Assembly (NCBI GenBank): GCA_050694055.1
Contig: JBOGWX010000098.1
Location: forward strand, 1-8,620
Reading direction: 5' to 3'
DNA from: WHSV01 sp050694055
GTDB lineage: Bacteria; Actinomycetota; CADDZG01; WHSQ01
DNA: 8,620 nucleotides
The notes beneath the pieces were generated by a model. The model saw only the letters and a list, made by a program, of their open reading frames with translations, ran no database searches and was not told where the DNA came from. Shown piece by piece: positions 1 through 6,436 of this stretch. The position numbers were made by a program, and so were the translations under genes. Within the stretch, counting starts at the first letter, position 1. The number at the start of each line of letters is the position of its first letter.

Positions 1-975
1 CTCACCAACACTGCGTCGAGGAACCTGACCGTCAAGCTCTTCGACACGCCCTCGACGGCGCCCTTCATGCTGGCCCCCATCGGAGGCCAGACGGTAGCTC
101 ACTCCGATGGTGAGCTCGCCGTTGCGCGCGTGGCCAAGGCGACGGGCGTGCCCATGGTCATCAGCCAGGCCGCGTCTCATTCGATAGAGGACATCGCCGC
201 CGAGTTCGGCGAGGCGCCTTTCTGGTACCAGCTCTACATGGTGAACGACAGGGAGGTCGTCACCAGCCTCGTGCGGCGCGCCGAGGACTGCGGGGCGCGC
301 GCGCTGGTTCTCACGGTCGACACCGCCATGGTGGGATGGCGAGACAGGGATCTGCGCAACGGCTACGTGCCCTTCCTCGAAGACGAAGGTATCCGGCAGT
401 ACACGAGCGATCCGGTCTTTCGCGCGCGGCTCGCGACGACTCCCGAGTCCGACCCCAAGGCTGCGGGAGCCGCGATGATGCAGATGTTTCCCAACCCCTC
501 TTTGTCGTGGGACGACTTGAGCTGGCTCAGGGAGCAGACTTCGCTTCCCCTCATCGTCAAGGGCCTCCTCAGGGGCAATGACGCGCAGCGGGCGCTGGCA
601 CTGGGCGTAGACGGCGTCATCGTGTCCAACCACGGGGGGCGTCAACTCGACGGCGCCGTCGCCGCTCTCGATGCCCTGCCCGAGGTGCGAGACGCGGTGG
701 GCCCAGACGCAACCGTGTTGATGGATAGCGGAATACGGCGAGGTGTCGACATCGTCAAGGCGCTCGCACTGGGCGCCGACGCAACCCTCGTCGGCCGGCC
801 CTTCGTCTATGGGCTTGCGGTCGGGGGCGAGCAGGGGGTCGAGCACGTCATATCCACGCTCAAAGCCGAGCTCGACCTGGCCTTCGTGCTGACCGGTGCC
901 GGCAGGGTGAGCGACCTGGATCGCTCCTTCGTGTCGCATTCCGCGACCGAGGAGCAGCCGCTCGGCCCGCCATAG
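1..975 (+). CDS. FMN-dependent alpha-hydroxy-acid oxidase, lactate 2-monooxygenase-like (5' end cut off)
   Basis: Member of the FMN-dependent alpha-hydroxy-acid dehydrogenase/oxidase family, cytosolic TIM-barrel flavoproteins that oxidise L-lactate or related 2-hydroxy acids. The frame is open from base 1 (first codons read LTNTASRNLTVKLF), so the true start lies outside the window; the Met at 67 is internal. Counting from that Met: AHSDGELAVARVAKATGVPM near 11-30, the WYQLY flavin/substrate strand at 53-57, LTVDTAMVGWRDRDLRNGY at 82-100, the Lys of LIVKG near 165, the family signature SNHGGRQLD at 187-195 with catalytic His189 and Arg192, DSGIRRG at 220-226, and the FMN-phosphate segment LVGRPF at 241-246. 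The long stretch between the RNGY motif and LIVKG, containing SDPVFRARL and NPSLSWDDL, resembles lactate 2-monooxygenases more than short lactate oxidases; this is from memory of the family. Stop is TAG at 973-975. The gene converges on the minus-strand cluster and probably has no functional link to it. Exact substrate is uncertain. Confidence 0.93.
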   Translation, partial: LTNTASRNLTVKLFDTPSTAPFMLAPIGGQTVAHSDGELAVARVAKATGVPMVISQAASHSIEDIAAEFGEAPFWYQLYMVNDREVVTSLVRRAEDCGARALVLTVDTAMVGWRDRDLRNGYVPFLEDEGIRQYTSDPVFRARLATTPESDPKAAGAAMMQMFPNPSLSWDDLSWLREQTSLPLIVKGLLRGNDAQRALALGVDGVIVSNHGGRQLDGAVAALDALPEVRDAVGPDATVLMDSGIRRGVDIVKALALGADATLVGRPFVYGLAVGGEQGVEHVISTLKAELDLAFVLTGAGRVSDLDRSFVSHSATEEQPLGPP

Positions 976-976
976 A

Positions 977-1001
977 GGGATCGTGGGGCGTCACCGATCC
1001 C
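977..1001. terminator. Hairpin between convergent genes, possible bidirectional terminator
   Basis: An inverted repeat spans the 15-bp gap between the two convergent stop codons. GGGATC (977-982) pairs with GATCCC (996-1001), and GTG (983-985) pairs with CAC (992-994) with C995 bulged, leaving a 6-nt loop GGGCGT. It overlaps the last codons and stop of the minus-strand ATP-grasp gene. There is no T-run on either side, so it is not a textbook intrinsic terminator. Its position at the shared 3' end suggests transcript termination or 3'-end protection for both genes. Confidence 0.35.
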
Positions 1002-2073
1002 GGCGGCGTTGCTCGGAGGACATACCCACGCGCCCGGCCCCGTAGACCAGGCGGCTCAGAAGGGGGCCTGGATCCCGCAGTGATTCGATGCTGTGCGCCG
1101 CTCCCCTCCGTGGCAGCAGTTCCCGCAGAGTCCCCAACGTGCTCGTGCTCTTCGCCCGGCGCGCCGCCAGGATGTGCCGAAGGTCTCCCTCGAGCCAGCG
1201 GTAGAAGAACCCGGCAGGCGCGCGCATGTGAGGGACCGGCATGCCGTTGAGGAGATCGCAATGGATGGCCACCAGGTTCACGCCCGCCGCGACCGAGAGC
1301 GAGTGCGACGAGTGCACTCGCAGATTGAGGTCGATGAGGCGCCGGCCCGCGAACTGAGCGCAGAAGAGGCCCTCGTAGTCTCCGAGCAAGCTCACTACTT
1401 TCTCCTCTAGGACCGGGTCCGGCGCCGTCGTCACTGCGGCCGACGCGAGCCCGCAGTCCATGGGCCAGATGCGGAGCCAGCGCTCGGCCGTGGCCGCCAC
1501 CAACCGGCCTTCCCACATCACCCCCGCCAGCGCGTGGAGTCCGTCTTCGATCCAGTCCTGAATCAGGATCTCGCCGTCCTCCGGAGCCAAGCTCCTAAGC
1601 TGCTCGGGAACCTCGACACGCTCCGCCGAGAAGGTGCGCACGGCCGGCTTTACGACGAGCGGATAGGTGAGGGACCCGGACTCGGCGAGCACCTCGCTCC
1701 AGGAGGAGAAGGTGCGTGACAGCGGGATATCGATACCCACCTCTCGTGCCGCCTCGTTGAGCTTCATCTTGTCGGTCAGATGCAGGCCGGCCCGGCCGAG
1801 CGTGCGCATCGAGGCCTCACTCGCGCACACCACGGTTAGATACGGCTTGCGCTCGAGCTCCGCCCGCACCGCGTCCTCGTAACCCTCGCTTGCGACATGA
1901 GGCACGCGGACGCGCCGCCGGCTGTAGCGGGAGACCGCCGCCCTCGTCCCCGGCGACACCGTCACGGTCGTGTGGTAGCCGCCGACGTGAAGAGCGCGGA
2001 CCGCGGCGACGCAATCCCTGCTGCCTCCCTGCCCTCCGTCGGTGACGAGGACCCAACGGCGGGTCTCGGCCAC
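991..2073 (-). CDS. ATP-grasp domain ligase of the polysaccharide operon
   Basis: 360-residue protein of the ATP-grasp superfamily, enzymes that join a carboxylate to an amine or similar nucleophile through an acyl-phosphate. The N-terminal pre-grasp domain has a Rossmann-like start (WVLVTDGGQGGSRDCVAAVRAL, residues 7-28). DKMKLNEAAREVGIDIP (101-117) is the usual helix entering the ATP-grasp fold. YPLVVKPAV with Lys142 is the nucleotide-binding strand, EILIQDWIEDG (168-178) is the adenine hinge, and LIDLNLRVHSSHSLSVAAGVNLV (246-268) is the metal-binding strand, with Asp248 and Asn250 in place of the usual E-x-N-x-R. Start: GTG at 2073 is chosen over the further upstream Met because a GGAGG site lies 6 nt before it and it begins 1 nt after the stop of the double-kinase gene. 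It is the last gene of the coupled minus-strand operon. Substrates cannot be told from sequence; a peptide- or amide-type bond onto a glycan precursor is one guess. Confidence 0.85.
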   Translation of the reverse strand: MAETRRWVLVTDGGQGGSRDCVAAVRALHVGGYHTTVTVSPGTRAAVSRYSRRRVRVPHVASEGYEDAVRAELERKPYLTVVCASEASMRTLGRAGLHLTDKMKLNEAAREVGIDIPLSRTFSSWSEVLAESGSLTYPLVVKPAVRTFSAERVEVPEQLRSLAPEDGEILIQDWIEDGLHALAGVMWEGRLVAATAERWLRIWPMDCGLASAAVTTAPDPVLEEKVVSLLGDYEGLFCAQFAGRRLIDLNLRVHSSHSLSVAAGVNLVAIHCDLLNGMPVPHMRAPAGFFYRWLEGDLRHILAARRAKSTSTLGTLRELLPRRGAAHSIESLRDPGPLLSRLVYGAGRVGMSSEQRRRDR

Positions 2074-2074
2074 G

Positions 2075-3652
2075 TCAGTCCTCCCCGCCCAACAACAGTT
2101 TGCGGCGCGCCTCGAGACCTCTCCTACCGTCGGGCGTGGTGGGATCCAGAGCAACCATGCTGGCCCTCAGGTAAGCCGGCAAGCTCGCAGAAGCGTCCCG
2201 AAGCGCGAGATTGGCGCCCCCGGCGTAAGCGCGCAGCGTCGCGCCGACCCAGCCTTTTCCCTCGAGGCCTCGGTTGATCGCCGAGGCGCTCGGACGCCTC
2301 AGAAGCGCGTGCCCCTGCACGACGTAGTGCCAAAAATCGTGCCACGCGGGGCCATTCGGCTCGGCGCTCTCCCAATCCAGCACCACCCACCCGTCGTCGG
2401 ACTTGAGCAGATTCCAAGGAGCGAAATCGCCGTGTGAGACGCCGGTGGATTCGGACGAGCCGGCGCGGCTTCCAAAGAAGGCACCCAGCGCCCAGGCGAC
2501 GTCTTCGGGCAGATGCCACGGACGCAGTCGCGGACTCCAGCGCACGGCCCCGAGCACCAGCACTCCCCTTTGCGCGGCAAGCAACCGAGGTCCGACCAGC
2601 GGCGGCGGCAGATGCGGCGCAAGCTCCCGGATGTTGGCCGCCTCACGCTCGAGCGCGCCGAGGCCGGCGTCGTCCGAGGCGACTTTCGCGATGGCGCGCG
2701 CCGAGCCGTCCGAGGCCAGGATCAGCGCGACATGGCGTCCGGGGTGGTTGGCGCGCGCCACCGCGATGCTTCCTCCCGGCGGAGTCCAGTCGGCGACCGC
2801 GGCCCGCACCGCTTCGGGTGCCGCACGGCCCCGGGGGAGGAGACCAAACAGCCCGAGCCGGGCGGCAGCGCGCCCGATCTCCCAGCCAATTGCCCCCTTC
2901 GGCGTCACCGGGTGGTAGACGCGCAGGGCGCCGGCCGCCACTGCGCTCGAGCTTCGGGGGAGAACCCAACGGGGGTCTCCGCCGCGCGGGAGGTTGACGG
3001 GGCTCGACGAGCGAGTCGCCGGGCGCGCGTCCGTTATCCGGCGCACCTCGCTCTCGGCCCGAGCCAGCACCTCTTGAGCCGGCACAGAGGCGTCCAAAAA
3101 GACGTGGGGCTGTGACGCCGGGAGTCGCTCTCGCCAGAGCCGGGACTGACGGCGCAGCTCTTCGAGCGGCAGTTCCCTCTTTCGCTCGAACACGATCTCG
3201 GCGGGCGCCTCGAGCACCAGCACCAGATCGGGATGCGGAAGCAGCCTCCCGAGGTGCCAGAGCAGCCGGGAGGGCAGCTTCATGCGGTAGCGCGTGGGAT
3301 CGACGGCCATGTCCCACCACCCCCGCTCGAGGATGACCCAGCCACCTTTACGAAGGAAGGGCCGGACCCTGAGGAACCATCCCAGCAGGTAGTCGGCGTA
3401 GACATAGGCGACCTTGGCCAGCGATACGAGGAGTGGATAAGGCGCGTCTTTGTGTGGCTCGGTCACGGGCACCTGGGGGAGCGTGCGCCTCGGAAGGAGC
3501 CCCACCTTGCGGATGCGCATGAGCGAGCGACCATGGAGGACTCGGGCGACCACATCGTCGATCAGGGTGCTCTTGCCGACCCCGTCGGGACCCACCACCG
3601 AGAGCACCGCTCCGCGCCCCGGCCCCCGGAGCGAGCGCTCTGCTTCAGTCAT
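2075..3652 (-). CDS. Two-kinase fusion: thymidylate-kinase-like P-loop domain plus APH/choline-kinase-like domain
   Basis: 525-residue protein with two unrelated kinase folds. The N-terminal domain (about 15-205) is a P-loop NMP-kinase-like unit: Walker A GPDGVGKST at 21-29, a VILERGWWD segment at 107-114 in the place of the thymidylate-kinase DR motif, LVLVLEAP at 143-150, and an Arg-rich lid around FERKREL and LRRQSRLWRERL (155-178). After a low-complexity, Pro/Ser-rich linker (about 208-245), the C-terminal domain (about 255-480) has APH-family features: Lys323 in ARAIAKVAS, Glu in LEREAANIREL (334-344), the catalytic loop SHGDFAPWNLL (406-416; Asp409, Asn414), and the metal-binding VVLDWE with Asp426. 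Both active sites look intact. Start: ATG at 3652, overlapping the upstream stop by 8 nt, is preferred to a TTG at 3673 with no ribosome site. Homologues of each half occur in surface-polysaccharide loci. True thymidylate kinase function is unlikely because of the context and fusion. The substrates are unknown, probably a sugar, polyol or small molecule. Confidence 0.85.
   Translation of the reverse strand: MTEAERSLRGPGRGAVLSVVGPDGVGKSTLIDDVVARVLHGRSLMRIRKVGLLPRRTLPQVPVTEPHKDAPYPLLVSLAKVAYVYADYLLGWFLRVRPFLRKGGWVILERGWWDMAVDPTRYRMKLPSRLLWHLGRLLPHPDLVLVLEAPAEIVFERKRELPLEELRRQSRLWRERLPASQPHVFLDASVPAQEVLARAESEVRRITDARPATRSSSPVNLPRGGDPRWVLPRSSSAVAAGALRVYHPVTPKGAIGWEIGRAAARLGLFGLLPRGRAAPEAVRAAVADWTPPGGSIAVARANHPGRHVALILASDGSARAIAKVASDDAGLGALEREAANIRELAPHLPPPLVGPRLLAAQRGVLVLGAVRWSPRLRPWHLPEDVAWALGAFFGSRAGSSESTGVSHGDFAPWNLLKSDDGWVVLDWESAEPNGPAWHDFWHYVVQGHALLRRPSASAINRGLEGKGWVGATLRAYAGGANLALRDASASLPAYLRASMVALDPTTPDGRRGLEARRKLLLGGED
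2080..2084 (-). promoter_or_regulatory. Strong ribosome binding site for the ATP-grasp gene
   Basis: The minus strand reads GGAGG, then six bases (ACTGAC), then GTG at 2073. This near-perfect Shine-Dalgarno site lies inside the last codons of the upstream kinase gene. It fixes the GTG as start and rules out the longer in-frame Met at 2154. It is the best site among the last four genes of the operon, so the ATP-grasp protein may be translated partly independently. Confidence 0.8.
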
Positions 3653-4451
3653 GGTCGTCCGGTTCGTAGGCAACTCGGTGAGTGCGCGCCACCTCGTCGA
3701 GCCAGCCGTCGACGTCGTGGCCGATCCGCCGGCCGCGCTCGAGGCTCGTCCGCATGACGAGGCACTGTCTCTTCGCGCGCCGGGCGCGCAGCCGTCCCGC
3801 CATCGTGGCGGGCTCGGTCACGCCCTTGAGCGCGTAGAAGAGCTCGACGGTCGCCATGGCGCGGCGGTTCCAGCCTCCGGCGAGCGCCGCTTCGGCCCCC
3901 GCGAGCGCGGCAGGTTCCACTCGTCCGAACACGGACCCGGCAGTCTCCTGCAGGCCTTCGGAGTCGGACGCCAGCAGCTCGAGGACGTTCTCTTTCAGTA
4001 GAGTCCTCGGCTTGGGTCGTCCTCCGGGGGCGGTACCGCTCACCACCAACTTGACGAGCCCTTCGGCGCCCGCGCGCAGACTACGAAAGCCGCGCGGGTC
4101 CATGGCCATGAGCCGGGCCACCTCGTGGGGGCGGAAGACCGTCGAGCCGCGAAATGTCACCCGATCCTTGACGTCCAGTTGAAGGAAATCCTTTGTGGAT
4201 CGATCGACCACGAGGAAGAACGCAGCATCTGGAACGTGCGGGCACACGATGACCGGACCAAGCCCCACCTGCGCGGCCCACGACTGGACGAGGATGCGCA
4301 CGCCCTCCCATTCGCACCGAGGGGCCATGAAGTCCACGTCGCCCCGGCCGGATAGGCCCGCCTCGACGTTCTTCCACACACCCTGGTCGGCGGACGCGCC
4401 GCAGAGGCTTTGCAGCAGAGGCGTCCACAGCGCGGGCAGATCCCTCGACAT
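3645..4451 (-). CDS. Putative nucleotidyltransferase-like protein, downstream copy of a tandem paralogous pair
   Basis: 268-residue protein of no family I can name with certainty, clearly homologous to the gene just upstream (5269-4460). Shared blocks are VWKNVEAGLSGRGDVD (25-40), PHVPDAAFFLVVDR (71-84), LQLDVKDRVTFRGSTVFRP (90-108) and MDPRGFRSLRAGAEGLVKL (117-135). The G-x-GDVD block with Asp38 and Asp40, followed by a later strand acid at Asp93 (LDV), resembles the D-x-D plus third-carboxylate layout of the nucleotidyltransferase fold, including the NTP_transf_5-like proteins of capsule and peptide loci. This is inference from motif spacing only. The C-terminal third (about 150-268) is helical and Arg-rich (RLRARRAKRQC). 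No signal peptide or membrane segment is visible. Start: ATG at 4451, 8 nt after the upstream stop; the longer open frame overlaps gene 5269-4460 and its translation is low-complexity. No good ribosome site is seen, so translation is probably coupled. It could instead be a non-catalytic partner. Confidence 0.75.
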   Translation of the reverse strand: MSRDLPALWTPLLQSLCGASADQGVWKNVEAGLSGRGDVDFMAPRCEWEGVRILVQSWAAQVGLGPVIVCPHVPDAAFFLVVDRSTKDFLQLDVKDRVTFRGSTVFRPHEVARLMAMDPRGFRSLRAGAEGLVKLVVSGTAPGGRPKPRTLLKENVLELLASDSEGLQETAGSVFGRVEPAALAGAEAALAGGWNRRAMATVELFYALKGVTEPATMAGRLRARRAKRQCLVMRTSLERGRRIGHDVDGWLDEVARTHRVAYEPDDHD

Positions 4452-4459
4452 GGAGCGCG

Positions 4460-5269
4460 CTATCGTTCCATAAGGGCCACAATCTCGCCCTCGCGCTCTA
4501 CTTGCTCGATCCAATCCGAAACCTCTCCTCGGATCGTACGGCCGTCCACGAAAACGGTCCGAAGCAACCGGCAACGCTTCTTCGCCCTCTTTGCTCGCAC
4601 CCGGCTCAGCACGATGGGGGGATCGGCGAGCGCCCCCAGGAGCGCTCTCGCCTCGACTCGGAGCAGCGCCCGACGATCCCACTTGCCGCTCGTTACGGCC
4701 TGCGCAGCGCGCAGCAGCGCGCCTTCCGCCGAACCGAAGAGGCGCGCCGCGGCGGCGACGCCCTCGGGATCGGATTCAAGAAACTCAACGACCCGCTTGC
4801 GCCGGAGCTCGGCGTCGTCGCGCCGTCCTCCCCACTTCAAACCGTTCTGGGTCAGAAGCGTGACACCCTCGGCCCCCGGCCGGACGCGGCGAAATCCTCG
4901 GTCGTCGATCTCCATCATGGGCTTGAGATCGTCGGGACGAAAAACGGTCCAACCTCGAAAGTACTTGCGTGCGTTGACGTCCAGTTCGAACAGGGTTGCG
5001 TCGCGCCGATCGACTGCGACCAGGAAGAGCACTCCGCGCACGTGACGGCAAGCCGCCACCGCGTTGAGATGGTGTTCGGTAGCCCAGGAGGAGAACTCCG
5101 CAGTTATGTCGTCCCAGTCCGACTCCGGTGCGGTCGAGTCGAAGTCGCCCTGACCCGTCAGAGCCGCGTCGGCATTCTTCCACAGACCCCACTCGGGAAA
5201 GCGCTCGGTGAGGCGCGCCAAGAGCGGCAACCACATGGCGTTGGGATCACGCTGCGTGGGTGAGGTCAC
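4460..5269 (-). CDS. Putative nucleotidyltransferase-like protein, upstream copy of a tandem paralogous pair
   Basis: 269-residue protein, paralogue of the next gene (4451-3645). It has the same order of blocks: LWKNADAALTGQGDFD (29-44), CRHVRGVLFLVAVDRR (74-89), FELDVNARKYFRGWTVFRP (94-112), IDDRGFRRVRPGAEGV (121-136), then a helical, basic C-terminal part ending in RVRAKRAKKRCRLLRTVFVDGR. The candidate catalytic acids are Asp42, Asp44 and Asp97, conserved in position in the sister protein, which favours an active nucleotidyltransferase-like fold; function remains unproven. The start chosen is GTG at 5269, which overlaps the TGA of the glycosyltransferase gene in a 4-nt GTGA junction and gives an N-terminus (MTSPTQRDPNAMWLPLLARL) similar in length to the paralogue. 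ATG at 5236 is the alternative; a TTG at 5317 lies deep in the upstream gene. No clear Shine-Dalgarno, consistent with coupled translation. Predicted soluble. Confidence 0.75.
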   Translation of the reverse strand: MTSPTQRDPNAMWLPLLARLTERFPEWGLWKNADAALTGQGDFDSTAPESDWDDITAEFSSWATEHHLNAVAACRHVRGVLFLVAVDRRDATLFELDVNARKYFRGWTVFRPDDLKPMMEIDDRGFRRVRPGAEGVTLLTQNGLKWGGRRDDAELRRKRVVEFLESDPEGVAAAARLFGSAEGALLRAAQAVTSGKWDRRALLRVEARALLGALADPPIVLSRVRAKRAKKRCRLLRTVFVDGRTIRGEVSDWIEQVEREGEIVALMER

Positions 5270-6342
5270 AGAAGGCTTTCGGCTTGGTCGAGCCACAGGC
5301 GCGCCACTATGTCCCAACCGAGCTCATCTCTGACCACCTGCGCGCCGGTCCGACCCACGCCGGTGGCATCGCCATCGCGCAGTGTCACCAGTCCTTTGGC
5401 CAGGCCCTCGGCGTCCGACTCCGCCAAGAAGGCGCCGCCCTTGTCGCTGAAGAAGCGGCCCAGCGGATAGGGAGTCACGAGAGTCGGTACTCCCAGAGCC
5501 GCAGACTCCAACACCGAGTTTGGACAAGCGTCCCAGCGCGACGGATACACGAAGCCTGCGGCCCGCGTGAGTAGGTTTCGTTTCTGATCGCCGTGCACCG
5601 CGTCACCGACGGTTACCCAGGCGTCGAGATCCTTGTCCCGAATCCACTGCCGCACCGTCTTCTTGCGCGCCCTCCAATCCGGCCCGTGCAGCCGTAGCTC
5701 CGGGCGGTCGGAAGCCGGCAGGAGGCGCATGGCCTCCAGCAGTAGATCGAGGCCCTTGTGTTCGGGATCGAAGCGGCCGAGCCACAGGACGTAACCCCCG
5801 CTGCCTCCGTCCCACGAGTCCCCCTCGGGGGCCTTTCTTCCGTTAGACGCGACGATGACCTCACCCCGGTAGCCCAGCGCCGTCAGATGCTCCCGCTCGG
5901 GTTCGAAGAAGACGTGGATTGCCCTCGCTTCGTGCACGAGACGTCGCTCCCACGCGGCCCACCAGAGCTTCTTCAACCACCGCTTCCGGTTCACTATGTG
6001 CGGATCGTAGGCGCCGCGCGGTTCGAGAACGTAGGGCACACCCAGCTTTCTGGCAGCGGTCGCGGCGCGCACGTTCCGAAGCGTCCACCCCGAATGGAGC
6101 ACGAGAAGATCGGCGTCCTCGAGCACCTCATCGAGGCCCAAAGGAAACTTGAGGCTCCGCCGTCCCGCGTGACGAACCTGGACCCATTCGACAAAGGCGT
6201 CGTCGGGAGGAGAAACTCCGGCGTCGTAGGCGATGACGGCTTCGGCGCCGCAGCGGCCCATCGCTTGCGACCAATTGCGCACCGCGCTCGTCATGCCGCC
6301 GTCCCCAACCAGCGCCCTCGGGTAGTAACGCACGACTCTCAT
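5266..6342 (-). CDS. Glycosyltransferase, GT4-like (GT-B fold)
   Basis: 358-residue GT-B glycosyltransferase, expected to add a sugar from a nucleotide-sugar donor to a lipid-linked or glycan acceptor at the cytoplasmic side of the membrane. The N-terminal acceptor domain begins MRVVRYYPRALVGDGGMTSAVRNW, with the glycine-rich loop typical of the family at 12-18. VLEPRGAYDPHIVNRKRWLKK (105-125) is a block common in GT4 enzymes of polysaccharide loci. The C-terminal donor domain starts at YVLWLGRFDPEHKGLDLLLEAM (184-205). The donor-binding E-x7-E region reads SRWDACPNSVLES (268-280), with Asp271 in place of the first Glu and Glu279 conserved. No transmembrane segment. Start: ATG at 6342 with GAGG 5 nt upstream. 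It is the first gene of the tightly packed five-gene run, 94 nt after the BY-kinase gene, and its stop overlaps the next start by 4 nt. Sugar specificity is not readable from the sequence. Confidence 0.93.
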   Translation of the reverse strand: MRVVRYYPRALVGDGGMTSAVRNWSQAMGRCGAEAVIAYDAGVSPPDDAFVEWVQVRHAGRRSLKFPLGLDEVLEDADLLVLHSGWTLRNVRAATAARKLGVPYVLEPRGAYDPHIVNRKRWLKKLWWAAWERRLVHEARAIHVFFEPEREHLTALGYRGEVIVASNGRKAPEGDSWDGGSGGYVLWLGRFDPEHKGLDLLLEAMRLLPASDRPELRLHGPDWRARKKTVRQWIRDKDLDAWVTVGDAVHGDQKRNLLTRAAGFVYPSRWDACPNSVLESAALGVPTLVTPYPLGRFFSDKGGAFLAESDAEGLAKGLVTLRDGDATGVGRTGAQVVRDELGWDIVARLWLDQAESLL

Positions 6343-6436
6343 GGCAACCTCATCTGTCGTAGGAACGAGGGGCCGGAGCGCGCACGTAGGCGCGTCGCCT
6401 CATCGCAGCTCCGAGAAACGCTGACAATGCTCGAAC
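6343..6436 (-). promoter_or_regulatory. 94-bp gap upstream of the glycosyltransferase: RBS, weak promoter-like boxes, small hairpin
   Basis: The only secure element is the ribosome site GAGG (6348-6351) 5 nt before the ATG. A TTGTCA box (6422-6427) matches five of six bases of a -35 element and has a poor -10 partner GATGAG (6399-6404) 17 nt away. A 5-bp hairpin, CGCGC (6379-6383) with GCGCG (6390-6394) and a 6-nt loop, lies downstream. An internal promoter serving the five-gene run is possible but weakly supported; read-through from the BY-kinase gene is equally likely. Confidence 0.25.

Noticed and set aside
860..1516. Minus-strand open frame (218 codons) spanning the flavoprotein end and the ATP-grasp gene
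   Set aside because: It crosses the convergent junction and both real 3' ends; composition is Arg/Gly/Pro-rich without motifs.
2643..3320. Minus-strand open frame (225 codons) inside the double-kinase gene
   Set aside because: Ala/Arg/Gly-rich frameshift shadow; it covers the linker and parts of both kinase domains, which are intact in the chosen frame.
4452..4682. N-terminal extension of the second paralogue to an upstream start
   Set aside because: The extra residues are low-complexity, overlap the paralogue upstream, and have no counterpart in the sister protein; ATG at 4451 fits the gene spacing.
4502..5263. Long plus-strand open frame (253 codons) across the upstream paralogue
   Set aside because: It is antisense to a gene with clear conserved blocks and a paralogue next door; its translation is low-complexity, and long antisense frames are expected in GC-rich DNA.
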